Assembly (NCBI GenBank): GCA_027451825.1
Contig: DAIDHZ010000005.1
Location: 1 to 64,000, forward strand
Direction of reading: 5' to 3'
Source of the DNA: Chlamydiota bacterium
Lineage (GTDB): Bacteria > Chlamydiota > Chlamydiia > Chlamydiales > SM23-39
DNA length: 64,000 nucleotides
The translations under genes were made by a program, and so were the position numbers. Shown here piece by piece: positions 8,753 to 17,856 of the stretch. The first letter of the stretch is position 1, and every line of letters begins with the position of its first letter. Under the pieces are notes generated by a model. That model had not been told where the DNA came from, did no database searches, and worked only from the letters and a program-made list of their open reading frames with translations.

Positions 8753-8806
8753 CACAACCTCTCTAAAAACGGATCAATAATACAAGAACAACAATAAATA
8801 AAAAAC

Positions 8807-9298
8807 CTACAAAATATTTAAACTCTTTTTCTTTTTATTCCTCATCATTTCAAAAAAATGACGCATTAAAAAAGCCGCCTCTTCCTCCAGAACTCGAGAG
8901 GTAATTTCCAAAGAATGCATAGGATGGTTCATTGAAAATAGATCAATCCAACTTCCATTTGCCCCCAAACGAAGATCTGGAGCCCCCCAAACAAGTCGAT
9001 CAACACGGGAAGCCAAAATTGCGCCGGCACACATAGGACACGGCTCCAAAGTACAATATAAGGTAGCACCCTCTAGACGCCAGTTCTCTAAAGCCGCAGC
9101 TCCGGATGTAATACAAAGCATCTCCGCATGCGCTGTCGGATCATGCAAAAGCTCCACCTGATTATGACCTCTTGCAATCACCTTACCGGAGCGAACCAAA
9201 ACAGCACCGACAGGAACCTCTTCCTTTTCCAACGCCTTTTTAGCCTCGGCCAGAGCCTCTTTCATAAATCGAATATCAAGTTGTTCTTGAGAGATCAT
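8807..9298 (-). CDS. tadA: tRNA-specific adenosine deaminase
   Basis: A 163-residue zinc deaminase that converts A34 to inosine in tRNA-Arg(ACG). The zinc site HAEM (catalytic Glu) and PCPMCAGAIL are intact, and the following SRVDRLVWGA is typical. It overlaps the upstream hypothetical gene by four bases. Corresponds to CT844 in the chlamydial block tadA-rpsO-pnp-ftsH. Confidence 0.94.
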   Translation of the reverse strand: MISQEQLDIRFMKEALAEAKKALEKEEVPVGAVLVRSGKVIARGHNQVELLHDPTAHAEMLCITSGAAALENWRLEGATLYCTLEPCPMCAGAILASRVDRLVWGAPDLRLGANGSWIDLFSMNHPMHSLEITSRVLEEEAAFLMRHFFEMMRNKKKKSLNIL

Positions 9299-9939
9299 CG
9301 CGCATTCAGCTGCTTCTGCAAAGCTCGGATTTGCTTTTTTAAAGCCTCCACATCATTTGCATGTTTTTTCATCACACCTAAAATTTTATCTTCACATTTT
9401 TTATGCAGACGCAAAATCTCTTTTTCATAGTGCGCTTTTATCTCTTCAGGCTGCTGTTTTTCTTCTGATATTTCTTGAGAAGAAGTTTCCTTCTCAGCTT
9501 GAGACCTCAGCTCTTTCAAAATATTTTCAGGAAATACCACTTCATTTAAAACAGAAAATAAATAAGTATTTAACGCTCCGAAAGAAGGAATCGCACCCTC
9601 CAAAATTTGACGGCTTTGCAGATCTGTCAAGCTTTGAATCTGATTAAAATCAGATTGAATCCGGCTCAAAGCTTCAGAAAAATATTGATAAATTTCACCA
9701 TGATGAAACACCCAACGATTCACAATCCACTCACTCAAATCTTCATCATTGGATTGAAGAAGAGCTTTCTCATAAACCGCTAAAATTTCTTCATTTGTCA
9801 ATCGATTCAAAGGTCGATTTCCAAAATGCTCTTTATAAAAGGCGGGCATTTTAACAAGATGTTCCACTTTGATGTCTCTTTTAATAGAGGAAAGAACAAA
9901 GGCAATCCAAGGCTGTATAGTCTGAAATTTATTTTTCAT
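9295..9939 (-). CDS. hypothetical protein with C-terminal coiled coil
   Basis: About 214 residues. Mostly helical, with a C-terminal heptad-rich coiled coil (KKHANDVEALKKQIRALQKQ). Its place immediately upstream of tadA, with a four-base overlap, suggests the counterpart of chlamydial CT845, but I base this on position only. The start is placed at ATG 9939; the frame extends to a TTG at 9951. No membrane segment. Function unknown. Confidence 0.6.
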   Translation of the reverse strand: MKNKFQTIQPWIAFVLSSIKRDIKVEHLVKMPAFYKEHFGNRPLNRLTNEEILAVYEKALLQSNDEDLSEWIVNRWVFHHGEIYQYFSEALSRIQSDFNQIQSLTDLQSRQILEGAIPSFGALNTYLFSVLNEVVFPENILKELRSQAEKETSSQEISEEKQQPEEIKAHYEKEILRLHKKCEDKILGVMKKHANDVEALKKQIRALQKQLNAR

Positions 9940-10073
9940 AAGTCTCTTCAACTTTTCTTTTCGAAGAAGATACCAAAAGGAAGGCTAATCCCTCAACTCC
10001 ATATTTCGTTTGCAATTTTAATCTCATCGCTTGTAAAATTTTTTCAAAAAAATTCTTAACTCCAGAGACTTTC

Positions 10074-12617
10074 ATGAGAAAAAAATTGATTCTTTTTTTG
10101 TGGCTTTGTTTTTTTCTAACCACTCCTTTTCAATGCCTTTTGGCAGAAAATTTTCGTGTATACCGAAACAACCTGAACAATCGCGAGTTTGACAAGAAGA
10201 CCTCTCTGAATTTAGGCCAAGCGAAGCTGGCGCCGACGCAGTCAAAAACCGATTCTTCAGATGATTGCAGTATATATGGGGTAGTGACTGATGCAGCGAC
10301 AAAAAAACCCATTGAAAAAGCTTTCATTGAAGTGACTCGAGGTGAAAAAGAAAAATATTCAACGAGCACAAATTCAGAAGGAAAATATCAAATCAATGAT
10401 CTCTTACCGGGCAATTACATTTTAATCGCGAAGGCTTCCGGATATGAAGCGCAGTCCATGGCTCTTAAAACCATTCAAAAACAAAACAATGAACAAAATA
10501 TCTCTTTAAATCCTGTAGAAATGCGTGTTTCAGGGAGAGTGTTCGATTGTCATACAGAAAAGCCAATTGTTGGGGCCATGGTCAGAGTTCTTGCGGGAGA
10601 CTCTTTACTCTCATCGACATCAACAGACTCTTTAGGACAATATACTCTCTCGACAGAAAATCTCGAAGGATCGATTTTGGCGATCAGCGCTCCCGGATAT
10701 GAATCTCGAAGTGTTGGACTTTATGACAAAAAAGGAGATCAAGATACTGATGGAAGCGATCTTTGTTTAAAACCTAAAAAAGGAGCTGTCATCGCAGGAG
10801 TTGTGAAAGATGCAAAAACACACAACCCGATTCCACATGCCCAGATTGTGATGTCTTTTGCATCATTCTATGACACCGTTTTTACAGATTCGACAGGCGT
10901 GTATTCATTGGAGAATGCAATGAAACATGGATTTTATACTCTGAGTGTGAGTTGCGATGGTTATGAAACAGCAGTCTCTTCTATCTGGATCGATGAAGAT
11001 GGAGTTTATACTTCAAATATTTTCTTAAAAAAAGATTCAGGAATAGTCTCTGGAATCATCCAGGATGCAAGTGGACACTTTGGGATTTCAAATGCTCAGG
11101 TTGAAATTTATGATAAGACGCTTCTCATTGCATCTACTTTAGTCAATTCATCCGGAAGTTATTCATTGACTGATCTAGAATATGGCAATTACATCATTGT
11201 TGTGACTGCGGATGGCTATCAGTCTCAAAGTCAAGGGATCTCCATTGATTCTGAATCCTTAAGCGCAAATTTCTTTTTACAGCAAGATTCTGTTTCTATC
11301 CTTGGAGTTGTGAGCGATTCAGAGAGCTTATCTCCGATTGCAGGCGCTGTTATTCGAGTGATGAAAAATTCGATCAATCTCATCAATGTAGAATCTGCTG
11401 AAGATGGCAGCTTTCAGATTTCAGGCTTAAAGCTAGGAAGTTATACAATTGCGATTTCATCTCAAGGTTATCAGACTGCATATCAAGGACTCAATTTGCA
11501 GGACGATGCAACAAAAACGTTGAATGTCTCTCTTGCCTTAAATCCCGGAAGTCTTTTTGGGAAAATCAGTTCGGACTTTTCGAAATATCCTATCTCCGGA
11601 GCTTCAGTCCAGCTATATGAAGGATCTGTTTTAGTTGCTTCTGCAATTACGGATGCTAACGGAGATTATTTGATTCCAAATTTAGCTCCCCATACCTATT
11701 CATTGTTGATCGATGCATCCGGATATCAAAGATCTGTTCAAACGATAGAGATACAATCTGATTCTCAAACTGTTACAAATTGTCCTTTGATGTTAGGTCC
11801 CGGAATCCTTTTTGGAAAAGTTTATAATCAAAATACCGAGGCTCCGATTGCGGGAGCCACGGTGAGCGTTTTTTTGAACAATCATTTAGTCGGTGCAAAT
11901 CAGAGCGATGAACAAGGAAATTATACAATTTCAAATCTAGCTCCCGGGATGTATCAAATCTTAGCAGTTGCATCAGGATATCAATCGAAATCTTTACAAG
12001 GTGAAGTTTCAGAGCAAAGTCCAAAAATGGTTCGATTTTCTTCTTTCTTTGTAAATTCTTCTGGAGCCATTGATGTTCCTTTGGTTCAAGGAGGATCTTC
12101 AATGACTGTAACAGCTTTAAATGCTTGTCTTAACAACGCTCTTTCGGGTGCTAACGTCTCTTTAAATAACATTCCTATTGGAATCACAGATGTTTCCGGT
12201 CAGTGGCATTTTTCAGGATTCACTTCAGGGGCAACTGAAGAGGTGACGATCTCTAAGTCAGGATTTAAAAGTGAGACTCTCTCTATCGAGGTCGTATCTG
12301 GAGGACCTTCGAATTTAAACATTTCTTTAGCGCCTCTTGCTTTAGCCCCCCCAACAATTTCATGTAAAGCTTTGAAAAATAAGTTTTTAGTTAACCTTCA
12401 TGGAGTTTACCAAATCTCTTGGACTGCGAGCCCTGGTTCTTGTGTGGTCGGATATCAAATTTTAAAAGATCAGACACAAATTGGCTTTGTATCCTCTCAA
12501 GAAAAATTACAATTTATGGATCATGGCGTGTCTTTCAATGAATTTCATGTCTATTCTGTTCAGGCAGTCAATGCCTTTGGAATCATCAGTCCACCTATAA
12601 ATGTCTCTGTATTTTAA
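10074..12617 (+). CDS. secreted protein with eight carboxypeptidase-regulatory-like repeats
   Basis: An 847-residue protein with a clear signal peptide (MRKKLILFLWLCFFLTTPFQ, cleavage near residue 24). From about residue 66 come eight ~83-residue beta-sandwich units, each with the pattern (I/L/V)xG-x-V-D ... PIxGAxV ... T-D-x-x-G-x-Y-x-(I/L) ... G-x-Y-x-L ... GY, typical of CarboxypepD_reg/Cna-B-like domains, and a fibronectin-III-like C-terminal domain (from about 755). It is probably an exported adhesion or scaffold protein. Residues 29-67 are encoded by palindromic element A2, placed exactly between signal peptide and first repeat. No counterpart in the Chlamydiaceae block between tadA and rpsO. 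Confidence 0.75.
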   Translation: MRKKLILFLWLCFFLTTPFQCLLAENFRVYRNNLNNREFDKKTSLNLGQAKLAPTQSKTDSSDDCSIYGVVTDAATKKPIEKAFIEVTRGEKEKYSTSTNSEGKYQINDLLPGNYILIAKASGYEAQSMALKTIQKQNNEQNISLNPVEMRVSGRVFDCHTEKPIVGAMVRVLAGDSLLSSTSTDSLGQYTLSTENLEGSILAISAPGYESRSVGLYDKKGDQDTDGSDLCLKPKKGAVIAGVVKDAKTHNPIPHAQIVMSFASFYDTVFTDSTGVYSLENAMKHGFYTLSVSCDGYETAVSSIWIDEDGVYTSNIFLKKDSGIVSGIIQDASGHFGISNAQVEIYDKTLLIASTLVNSSGSYSLTDLEYGNYIIVVTADGYQSQSQGISIDSESLSANFFLQQDSVSILGVVSDSESLSPIAGAVIRVMKNSINLINVESAEDGSFQISGLKLGSYTIAISSQGYQTAYQGLNLQDDATKTLNVSLALNPGSLFGKISSDFSKYPISGASVQLYEGSVLVASAITDANGDYLIPNLAPHTYSLLIDASGYQRSVQTIEIQSDSQTVTNCPLMLGPGILFGKVYNQNTEAPIAGATVSVFLNNHLVGANQSDEQGNYTISNLAPGMYQILAVASGYQSKSLQGEVSEQSPKMVRFSSFFVNSSGAIDVPLVQGGSSMTVTALNACLNNALSGANVSLNNIPIGITDVSGQWHFSGFTSGATEEVTISKSGFKSETLSIEVVSGGPSNLNISLAPLALAPPTISCKALKNKFLVNLHGVYQISWTASPGSCVVGYQILKDQTQIGFVSSQEKLQFMDHGVSFNEFHVYSVQAVNAFGIISPPINVSVF
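10159..10274. repeat. palindromic element family A, copy A2, inside a coding sequence (116 bp)
   Basis: The left end TATACCGAAACAACCTGAAC and the right end (complement of the same sequence, more degenerate, ending CAGTATA) flank a core that matches A5 but lacks its central part. It is read through in frame by the secreted repeat protein as Y-R-N-N-L-N-N-R-E-F-D-K-K ... T-D-S-S-D-D-C-S-I-Y. Net length (116 minus a 2-bp TA duplication = 114) is divisible by three. The opposite strand is open here as well. Confidence 0.85.
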
Positions 12618-12619
12618 TT

Positions 12620-13213
12620 TTAAAATCGGTATCCCATCCCTCCGCCCAGAGACAAACCATCTAAGTTTGCAGGAGTATAAGGTTTTGAAAAATCGACTTT
12701 AGCATACCGATAGTCGATCGCAAAATCTAGGAAAAGTCCTTGACAAAGAGTGACCAAACTTCCGATCTTCACAATAAACCCCGGCCCCCAATTGGTCAAT
12801 ACTTGGGATCCATCTTCATAATGATCTTTAATATGTAGATAAGTGGCTGTAGCTCCGAGCCCTGCGTAAAAATCAAAACGAGCATTGATCCGTTGAATGT
12901 ATTTAAGACCTGCGCCAATAGGCACGAATTGAATTTTTGTTTGATCGCCTTTCATTTTTAAAGAACCATCATCAAGAATGGATCTTCCCGATTTTTGAAA
13001 ATAATCGACACTTAAAAAGGGATAAAGGTTTTTCCAGGCTTGAACACTTAGATCTACACCATAAATGCCCCCACCTGAATATATTTCTTTGAATCGATGA
13101 TTGAAAGGAATGAAGTAGCTCGCTTTTCCTTCAAAAAGAAGATTGACGGGGAAAACAGCAAATGGAAGCAATAAAGCAATAAAAATGAAACGCTTTTTAA
13201 CCACAATTTTCAT
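12620..13213 (-). CDS. outer-membrane beta-barrel protein (OmpA/OprF-like size)
   Basis: About 197 residues. A basic signal peptide (MKIVVKKRFIFIALLLPFAV) precedes alternating hydrophobic/polar beta strands rich in Gly, Tyr and Phe; the last residue is Phe (GGGMGYRF), the usual outer-membrane-protein terminus. Likely an eight-stranded barrel. Start chosen at ATG 13213 with GGGAG upstream; the longer frame to 13243 adds no sensible sequence. Convergent with the repeat protein (2 bp apart). Function not assignable. Confidence 0.65.
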   Translation of the reverse strand: MKIVVKKRFIFIALLLPFAVFPVNLLFEGKASYFIPFNHRFKEIYSGGGIYGVDLSVQAWKNLYPFLSVDYFQKSGRSILDDGSLKMKGDQTKIQFVPIGAGLKYIQRINARFDFYAGLGATATYLHIKDHYEDGSQVLTNWGPGFIVKIGSLVTLCQGLFLDFAIDYRYAKVDFSKPYTPANLDGLSLGGGMGYRF

Positions 13214-13357
13214 AGAATCTCCCAAGAAAGGTCTTTTTTGCACCGTATATGAAAATTTATTTTTTCTCCAATCTCAATCTTTGAATGCGACCCCAAAACT
13301 CAAGTCAAAAAAGCACCTCGAGAAGGGTTCTTAAAAAGAGAGCCCAAAAACCCTCTA

Positions 13358-13386
13358 TTGAACATTTATCCAAAATCAAGTACAAT
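13358..13386 (+). promoter_or_regulatory. rpsO: sigma66-type promoter of rpsO
   Basis: TTGAAC at 13358-13363, a 17-bp spacer, then TACAAT at 13381-13386. This is a near-consensus housekeeping promoter placed about 45 bp before the rpsO start codon. A second TATAAT (13394-13399) lacks a matching -35 box. Confidence 0.6.
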
Positions 13387-13431
13387 TCTCCCGTATAATG
13401 TCTTAAACCTCTACGGGGAGAAATGTCCTCC

Positions 13432-13701
13432 ATGTCTTTAGATAAAGGGACCAAGGAAGAAATCACAAAAAAATTTCAGTTACATGAGAAGGACACCGGC
13501 TCTGCCGACGTTCAAATCGCTATTTTAACTGAAAGAATCGCGGAGCTCACAGAGCATCTGAAAGTAGCTCCGAAAGACCACAGTTCACGTCTTGCCCTAC
13601 TCAAACTAGTCGGACAAAGACGCAAACTGCTTGACTATCTCAATTCGACAGACACCAAGCGATATCAAAGCTTGATCGCTCGACTGAATCTGAGAAAATA
13701 A
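13432..13701 (+). CDS. rpsO: 30S ribosomal protein S15
   Basis: An 89-residue primary 16S rRNA-binding protein. [41 protein letters not shown] and the end [12 protein letters not shown] are diagnostic. The start is the second ATG (13432), matching chlamydial S15; an ATG nine bases earlier is too close to the GGGGAG. Followed by a hairpin and pnp, the classical rpsO-pnp arrangement. Confidence 0.96.
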   Translation: MSLDKGTKEEITKKFQLHEKDTGSADVQIAILTERIAELTEHLKVAPKDHSSRLALLKLVGQRRKLLDYLNSTDTKRYQSLIARLNLRK

Positions 13702-13705
13702 ACAC

Positions 13706-13730
13706 GAGGGAGATTCTTCTCCCTCAAATC
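13706..13730 (+). terminator. hairpin after rpsO
   Basis: GAGGGAGA / TCTCCCTC stem with a four-base loop, followed by AAATCTTTC. The U-tract is weak, so it may be a partial terminator or an RNase-processed stem between rpsO and pnp. Confidence 0.5.
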
Positions 13731-13912
13731 TTTCAATAAAACTTCAATTCATTTCAATCTTTTTAAAATTTTACTCACGACCGAATGATGGCTTTCACCG
13801 TATACCGCTCGTGATATCCTCGTCTGACCTTAGCTTTGAGTGACCCGCTCAAGAGCCTTGTTTTTAATCGACCTACCTTTTAAACTGGCTCATTTTTAGG
13901 AGTATTTTATTC
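13731..13912 (+). other. pnp leader region
   Basis: About 180 bases without a gene. TCACGA / TCGTGA (13774-13818 region) can pair around a 32-base interior, giving a long leader stem upstream of pnp. In other bacteria PNPase autoregulates through such a stem after RNase III cleavage; whether that applies here is inference. Confidence 0.3.
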
Positions 13913-16021
13913 ATGTTACATAAAGAAACGATCACAGTTCACATAGGCGATCAAACTTTGAAATTCGAAACCGGAAAAATCGCTCGCCAAGCGAACGGAT
14001 CCGTTCTCGTGCGTTGCGGAGAAACCGTTGTTTTTGCATCCGCCTGCGCTTCCGCTAAACCTCAAGAAGGCGCTGACTTCTTTCCTTTAAGAGTCGATTA
14101 CCAAGAAAAGTTCTCCGCCGCAGGTCGTACCGCGGGTGGATTCATCAAAAGAGAAGGACGTCCTACCGAAAGAGAAATTTTAGTCAGCAGACTCATCGAC
14201 CGGCCTTTAAGACCGATGTTTGAAGAGGGATATTACAACGAAGTCCAAATCCTCTCTTACGTCTTTTCTTATGACGGAGTCCATTTCCCAGATGTTCTTT
14301 CCATTTGCGCAGCCTCTGCCGCACTTGCTATTTCCGATATTCCTCTCGTTAAACCTATTGGCGCCGTGCGCGTGGGAAAAATTCAGAATCGCTTTGTCAT
14401 CAATCCATCCGTTGAAATGATGAAACAATCCTCTTTAGACCTCGTTCTCGCTGGAACTGAAGATGCCATTTTAATGATCGAAGGATTTTGCGACTTTTTA
14501 ACAGAAGAAGAAGTGATCGAAGCCATCGAAACAGGACATAAAGCCATTCAAGAAATTTGCCATCAACTAACCGCTTGGGCAAAAAAACTTGGATCTCCGA
14601 AGAAAAAAGAGACGATTCGACACATCCCTAAAGAAGTAACAACCGCTGTGCATGGAGCTGCTGAAACCTTAATCGCCTCTGCTCTGCGAATTGTGTCAAA
14701 ACAAGAACGAGAACTCACTCTTGCCAAAATTCAAGAAGATGTTGTGAAAACAATCCTTCCTGAAGGAGCTGAATCAGCGTATTTAAAATCAGATGTTTTA
14801 GCAGCTTTCAAAAGCCTGCAATCTTCTTTAATGCGCAAAATGATTCTCGAAGAGAAAAAACGCATTGACGGAAGAGGATTAAAAGAGATTCGACCAATTG
14901 ATATCGAGCAATCCATCTTACCAAGGACTCATGGAAGCTCTTTATTCACTCGAGGAGAAACCCAATCTCTTGCTGTCTGCACTCTTGGCGGAGGAAACAA
15001 TGCTCAAAAATCAGAAGATCTCAATGGAGATGTCGCCCAGAGTTTTTATCTTCAGTATTCATTCCCTCCTTTCTCTGTTGGAGAAGTAGGACGCGTTGGA
15101 TCTCCTGGAAGAAGAGAAGTTGGCCATGGCAAGCTTGCCGAAAGAGCTCTCTCGGCCATCTTACCTAAACAAGAACACTTTCCTTACGTGATTCGCCTTG
15201 AATCCAATATCACAGAATCCAACGGTTCTTCTTCCATGGCTTCTGTTTGCGGCGGCTGTCTTGCAATGATGGATGCGGCAGTTCCGATCAAACGTCCTGT
15301 TGCAGGGATTGCCATGGGGCTTGTTTTAGAACCCGGGAAACATGCCATTCTTTCAGATATTTTAGGCGCCGAAGATGCTCTTGGCGACATGGATTTTAAA
15401 GTAGCAGGAGACGAAAAAGGGATCACAGCCTTTCAAATGGATATCAAAGTAGAAGGCATTACACATACCATTATGAAAGAAGCTCTCATGCAAGCAAAAG
15501 AAGGCCGCATTCACATTTTGAAAGAAATGCTCAAAGCTTGCCCAGCATCGCGTAAAGAGATGTCTTCTCATGCGCCTCGCATTGAAACTTTGCAAATTAA
15601 GCCAAGCAAAATTGGAACTGTCATTGGCCCCGGAGGAAAACAAATCCGAGCCATCGTAGAAGAGACAGGTGTTCAAATCGATATCAATGATACCGGGCTT
15701 GTCAGCATCGCCTCTTCCAATCAAGACGCCATGGAAAAAGCAAAGTCGATCATCATCAATTTAACTTCTGAAATGGAAATCGGCAAAATTTACAAAGGCC
15801 GTATTACCTCGATCGTACCATTTGGATTTTTTGTAGAAGTCTTCGGGAAAGAAGGTTTGTGTCATATTTCAGAAATTTCCACAAAACGGATCCAAAACAT
15901 TCAAGATATTCCATTTAAAGAAGGCGATATGATTGAAGTCAAAGTTCTCGATATCAATGACCGCGGACAAATTCGTCTCAGTCATAGAGCCATCTTAGAA
16001 CAACAACAACAATCCCATTAA
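13913..16021 (+). CDS. pnp: polyribonucleotide nucleotidyltransferase
   Basis: A 702-residue 3'-5' phosphorolytic exoribonuclease. Two RNase PH domains (about 1-140 and 310-540) with the conserved FPLRVDYQEKFSAAGRTAGG and GERRE-equivalent SPGRREVGHGKLAERAL; then a KH domain (KIGTVIGPGGKQIRAIVEET) and an S1 domain (GKIYKGRITSIVPFGFFVEV) ending near residue 695. AGGAG lies 10 bp before the ATG. The next gene begins 5 bp after its stop. Confidence 0.97.
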   Translation: MLHKETITVHIGDQTLKFETGKIARQANGSVLVRCGETVVFASACASAKPQEGADFFPLRVDYQEKFSAAGRTAGGFIKREGRPTEREILVSRLIDRPLRPMFEEGYYNEVQILSYVFSYDGVHFPDVLSICAASAALAISDIPLVKPIGAVRVGKIQNRFVINPSVEMMKQSSLDLVLAGTEDAILMIEGFCDFLTEEEVIEAIETGHKAIQEICHQLTAWAKKLGSPKKKETIRHIPKEVTTAVHGAAETLIASALRIVSKQERELTLAKIQEDVVKTILPEGAESAYLKSDVLAAFKSLQSSLMRKMILEEKKRIDGRGLKEIRPIDIEQSILPRTHGSSLFTRGETQSLAVCTLGGGNNAQKSEDLNGDVAQSFYLQYSFPPFSVGEVGRVGSPGRREVGHGKLAERALSAILPKQEHFPYVIRLESNITESNGSSSMASVCGGCLAMMDAAVPIKRPVAGIAMGLVLEPGKHAILSDILGAEDALGDMDFKVAGDEKGITAFQMDIKVEGITHTIMKEALMQAKEGRIHILKEMLKACPASRKEMSSHAPRIETLQIKPSKIGTVIGPGGKQIRAIVEETGVQIDINDTGLVSIASSNQDAMEKAKSIIINLTSEMEIGKIYKGRITSIVPFGFFVEVFGKEGLCHISEISTKRIQNIQDIPFKEGDMIEVKVLDINDRGQIRLSHRAILEQQQQSH

Positions 16022-16025
16022 GCTT

Positions 16026-17828
16026 ATGAAACGAATTTGTGCAAACGAACTCTCTCAACATGAAAATAACCAAGTCATGGTGCGCGGCTGGCTCAACAAC
16101 GTCCGCGCATTTGGAAAGCTCACCTTTCTTTTGCTTCGCGATCGAACAGGTTTTGCACAAATCGTCATTGAAAACGAAATCGATGGGAAAAAAATCGCAT
16201 CCCTGCAACCGGGATCCATTCTTAGAATTCAAGGACAAGTTGTTTCATCAAAAAGCGAACTAAAGTTCGAAATGATACAACCGGTCATTGAAATCGAGAA
16301 CCCAATTTACGAAGTTCCTCCGATAGAATACTATAAGCCGGAAATCCATTCCGACTTGGAATTCATTCTGGATCATCGCCCCATCAGTTTGCGCAATCGA
16401 GAACTCCAAGCAGTCTTCAAAATTCAAGCAGAAATTGCCCACGCCTATCGTCTTTATATGCACGATCAGGTAAAGGCATATGAATATTTTGCTCCCAACA
16501 TTATCGGAGCTTCATCAGAAGGCGGCGCTGAGTTTTTCAATGTTGACTATTTTGGATATTCGGCAACACTTGCTCAAAGCAGTCAGCTATATAAGCAAAT
16601 CATGGTTGGTGTGAATGAACGCGTCTTTGCTTTAATGCCTTTTTTTAGAGCAGAACATTCCCAAACAACGCGCCATCTTTCAGAAGGAAAACAGTTCGAA
16701 TTTGAAATGGGATTCTTCGAGCACTGGCATGAGATCTTAGATATTCAAGAAGGCTGTATTAAATTCATCCTTGCTCATCTTCATAAAACTTGTGCACCTG
16801 AAATTCATACTTTAGGCAATAAAATCATCAAAGCTCCGGCTGAGATTCCATTTCCTCGCTTGACTTTCCAAGAAGCGCAAGAGCTTTATTATCAAAGAAC
16901 CGGAATTGATGAAAGAAAAGAGCCTGACCTTAGTCCTGCGGCTGAAAGAGAACTATGCGCATGGGCTTTCGAGACAAAAGGAACAGATCTTGTATTTATC
17001 ATCGATTGGCAAACAACCAAGCGTCCTTTCTATGCCTACCCTAAAGAAAACGACTCCTCTCTGACCAACACATTCGACCTTCTTTGCGCAGGAACAGAAA
17101 TCACATCCGGAGGTCAAAGAAGACACACCTATGAATCGATGTTAGAAGGGATCAAATCCAAAGGAATGGATCCCAATAATTTCAACGACTACCTCAGCAT
17201 TTTCCGTTACGGGATGCCCGTGCATGGCGGCTTTGGAATGGGACTCGAGCGCCTGACCATGACGCTTTTAAAACTCAAAAACATTCGAGAAGCATCTCTA
17301 TTTCCATCCGACACCAAACGAATTGCCGGCAACCGAATTAAAGCCCACATCTTTTTTGGAGGCGAAAATATCCGAAATGAGATCGTTCGTCTTTGTCATC
17401 AAAGAAATATCTCCTTTGAGCATCTCACTCACGAAGAGACACTGACTTCCGAAGAATCCGCAAAGATCCGAAAAACCTCTCTAGAAGAAGGGGTTAAATC
17501 GCTCATTCTAAAAGGAAAATCAAGCAAAAAAAATTACCAATTCAATATTCCTTCCCATTTAAAACTCGATGCAAAAGCCGCCTCTGACATTGTAGGTGAA
17601 AAATGCGAATTTGAATCTCCTGCAGTCATTGAAGAAAGATTCGGTCTTAAAGTCGGAGGAGTCCCTCCTTTTGGCAATCTTCTCAACATCGATAACTACT
17701 TCGATGAAGAGATTAAGAAAAAAGAAAAATCAGCCTTTCACTGCGGACTTGCAACAGAATCCATCGTCATGGCCTCCAAGGATCTCATTGCTATTACCGA
17801 TCCTAAGTGGGGATGTTTCTCTAAATAG
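16026..17828 (+). CDS. archaeal-type aspartyl-tRNA synthetase fused to YbaK-like editing domain
   Basis: A 600-residue protein. Residues 1-100 are an OB-fold anticodon-binding domain (VRGWLNNVRAFGKLTFLLLRD); residues 130-430 are a class II synthetase core of the short archaeal/eukaryal AspRS type: motif 2 FRAEHSQTTRHL, motif 3 HGGFGMGLERLTM. The bacterial GAD insertion is absent. Residues about 440-600 resemble the YbaK/ProX deacylase family (KAASDIVGEKCEFESP, GLKVGGVPPFG, LATESIVMASKDLIAI), enzymes that hydrolyse mischarged aminoacyl-tRNAs. The residue that in archaeal AspRS helps choose tRNA-Asp over tRNA-Asn (W or H after GWV) is Asn here. Chlamydiae normally carry a long bacterial AspRS (CT542), so this may be a second enzyme. 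It follows pnp by 5 bp, an insertion between pnp and ftsH. Confidence 0.75.
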   Translation: MKRICANELSQHENNQVMVRGWLNNVRAFGKLTFLLLRDRTGFAQIVIENEIDGKKIASLQPGSILRIQGQVVSSKSELKFEMIQPVIEIENPIYEVPPIEYYKPEIHSDLEFILDHRPISLRNRELQAVFKIQAEIAHAYRLYMHDQVKAYEYFAPNIIGASSEGGAEFFNVDYFGYSATLAQSSQLYKQIMVGVNERVFALMPFFRAEHSQTTRHLSEGKQFEFEMGFFEHWHEILDIQEGCIKFILAHLHKTCAPEIHTLGNKIIKAPAEIPFPRLTFQEAQELYYQRTGIDERKEPDLSPAAERELCAWAFETKGTDLVFIIDWQTTKRPFYAYPKENDSSLTNTFDLLCAGTEITSGGQRRHTYESMLEGIKSKGMDPNNFNDYLSIFRYGMPVHGGFGMGLERLTMTLLKLKNIREASLFPSDTKRIAGNRIKAHIFFGGENIRNEIVRLCHQRNISFEHLTHEETLTSEESAKIRKTSLEEGVKSLILKGKSSKKNYQFNIPSHLKLDAKAASDIVGEKCEFESPAVIEERFGLKVGGVPPFGNLLNIDNYFDEEIKKKEKSAFHCGLATESIVMASKDLIAITDPKWGCFSK

Positions 17829-17856
17829 CGGCAAAGCCTAAATTGTTTTACAAGCT

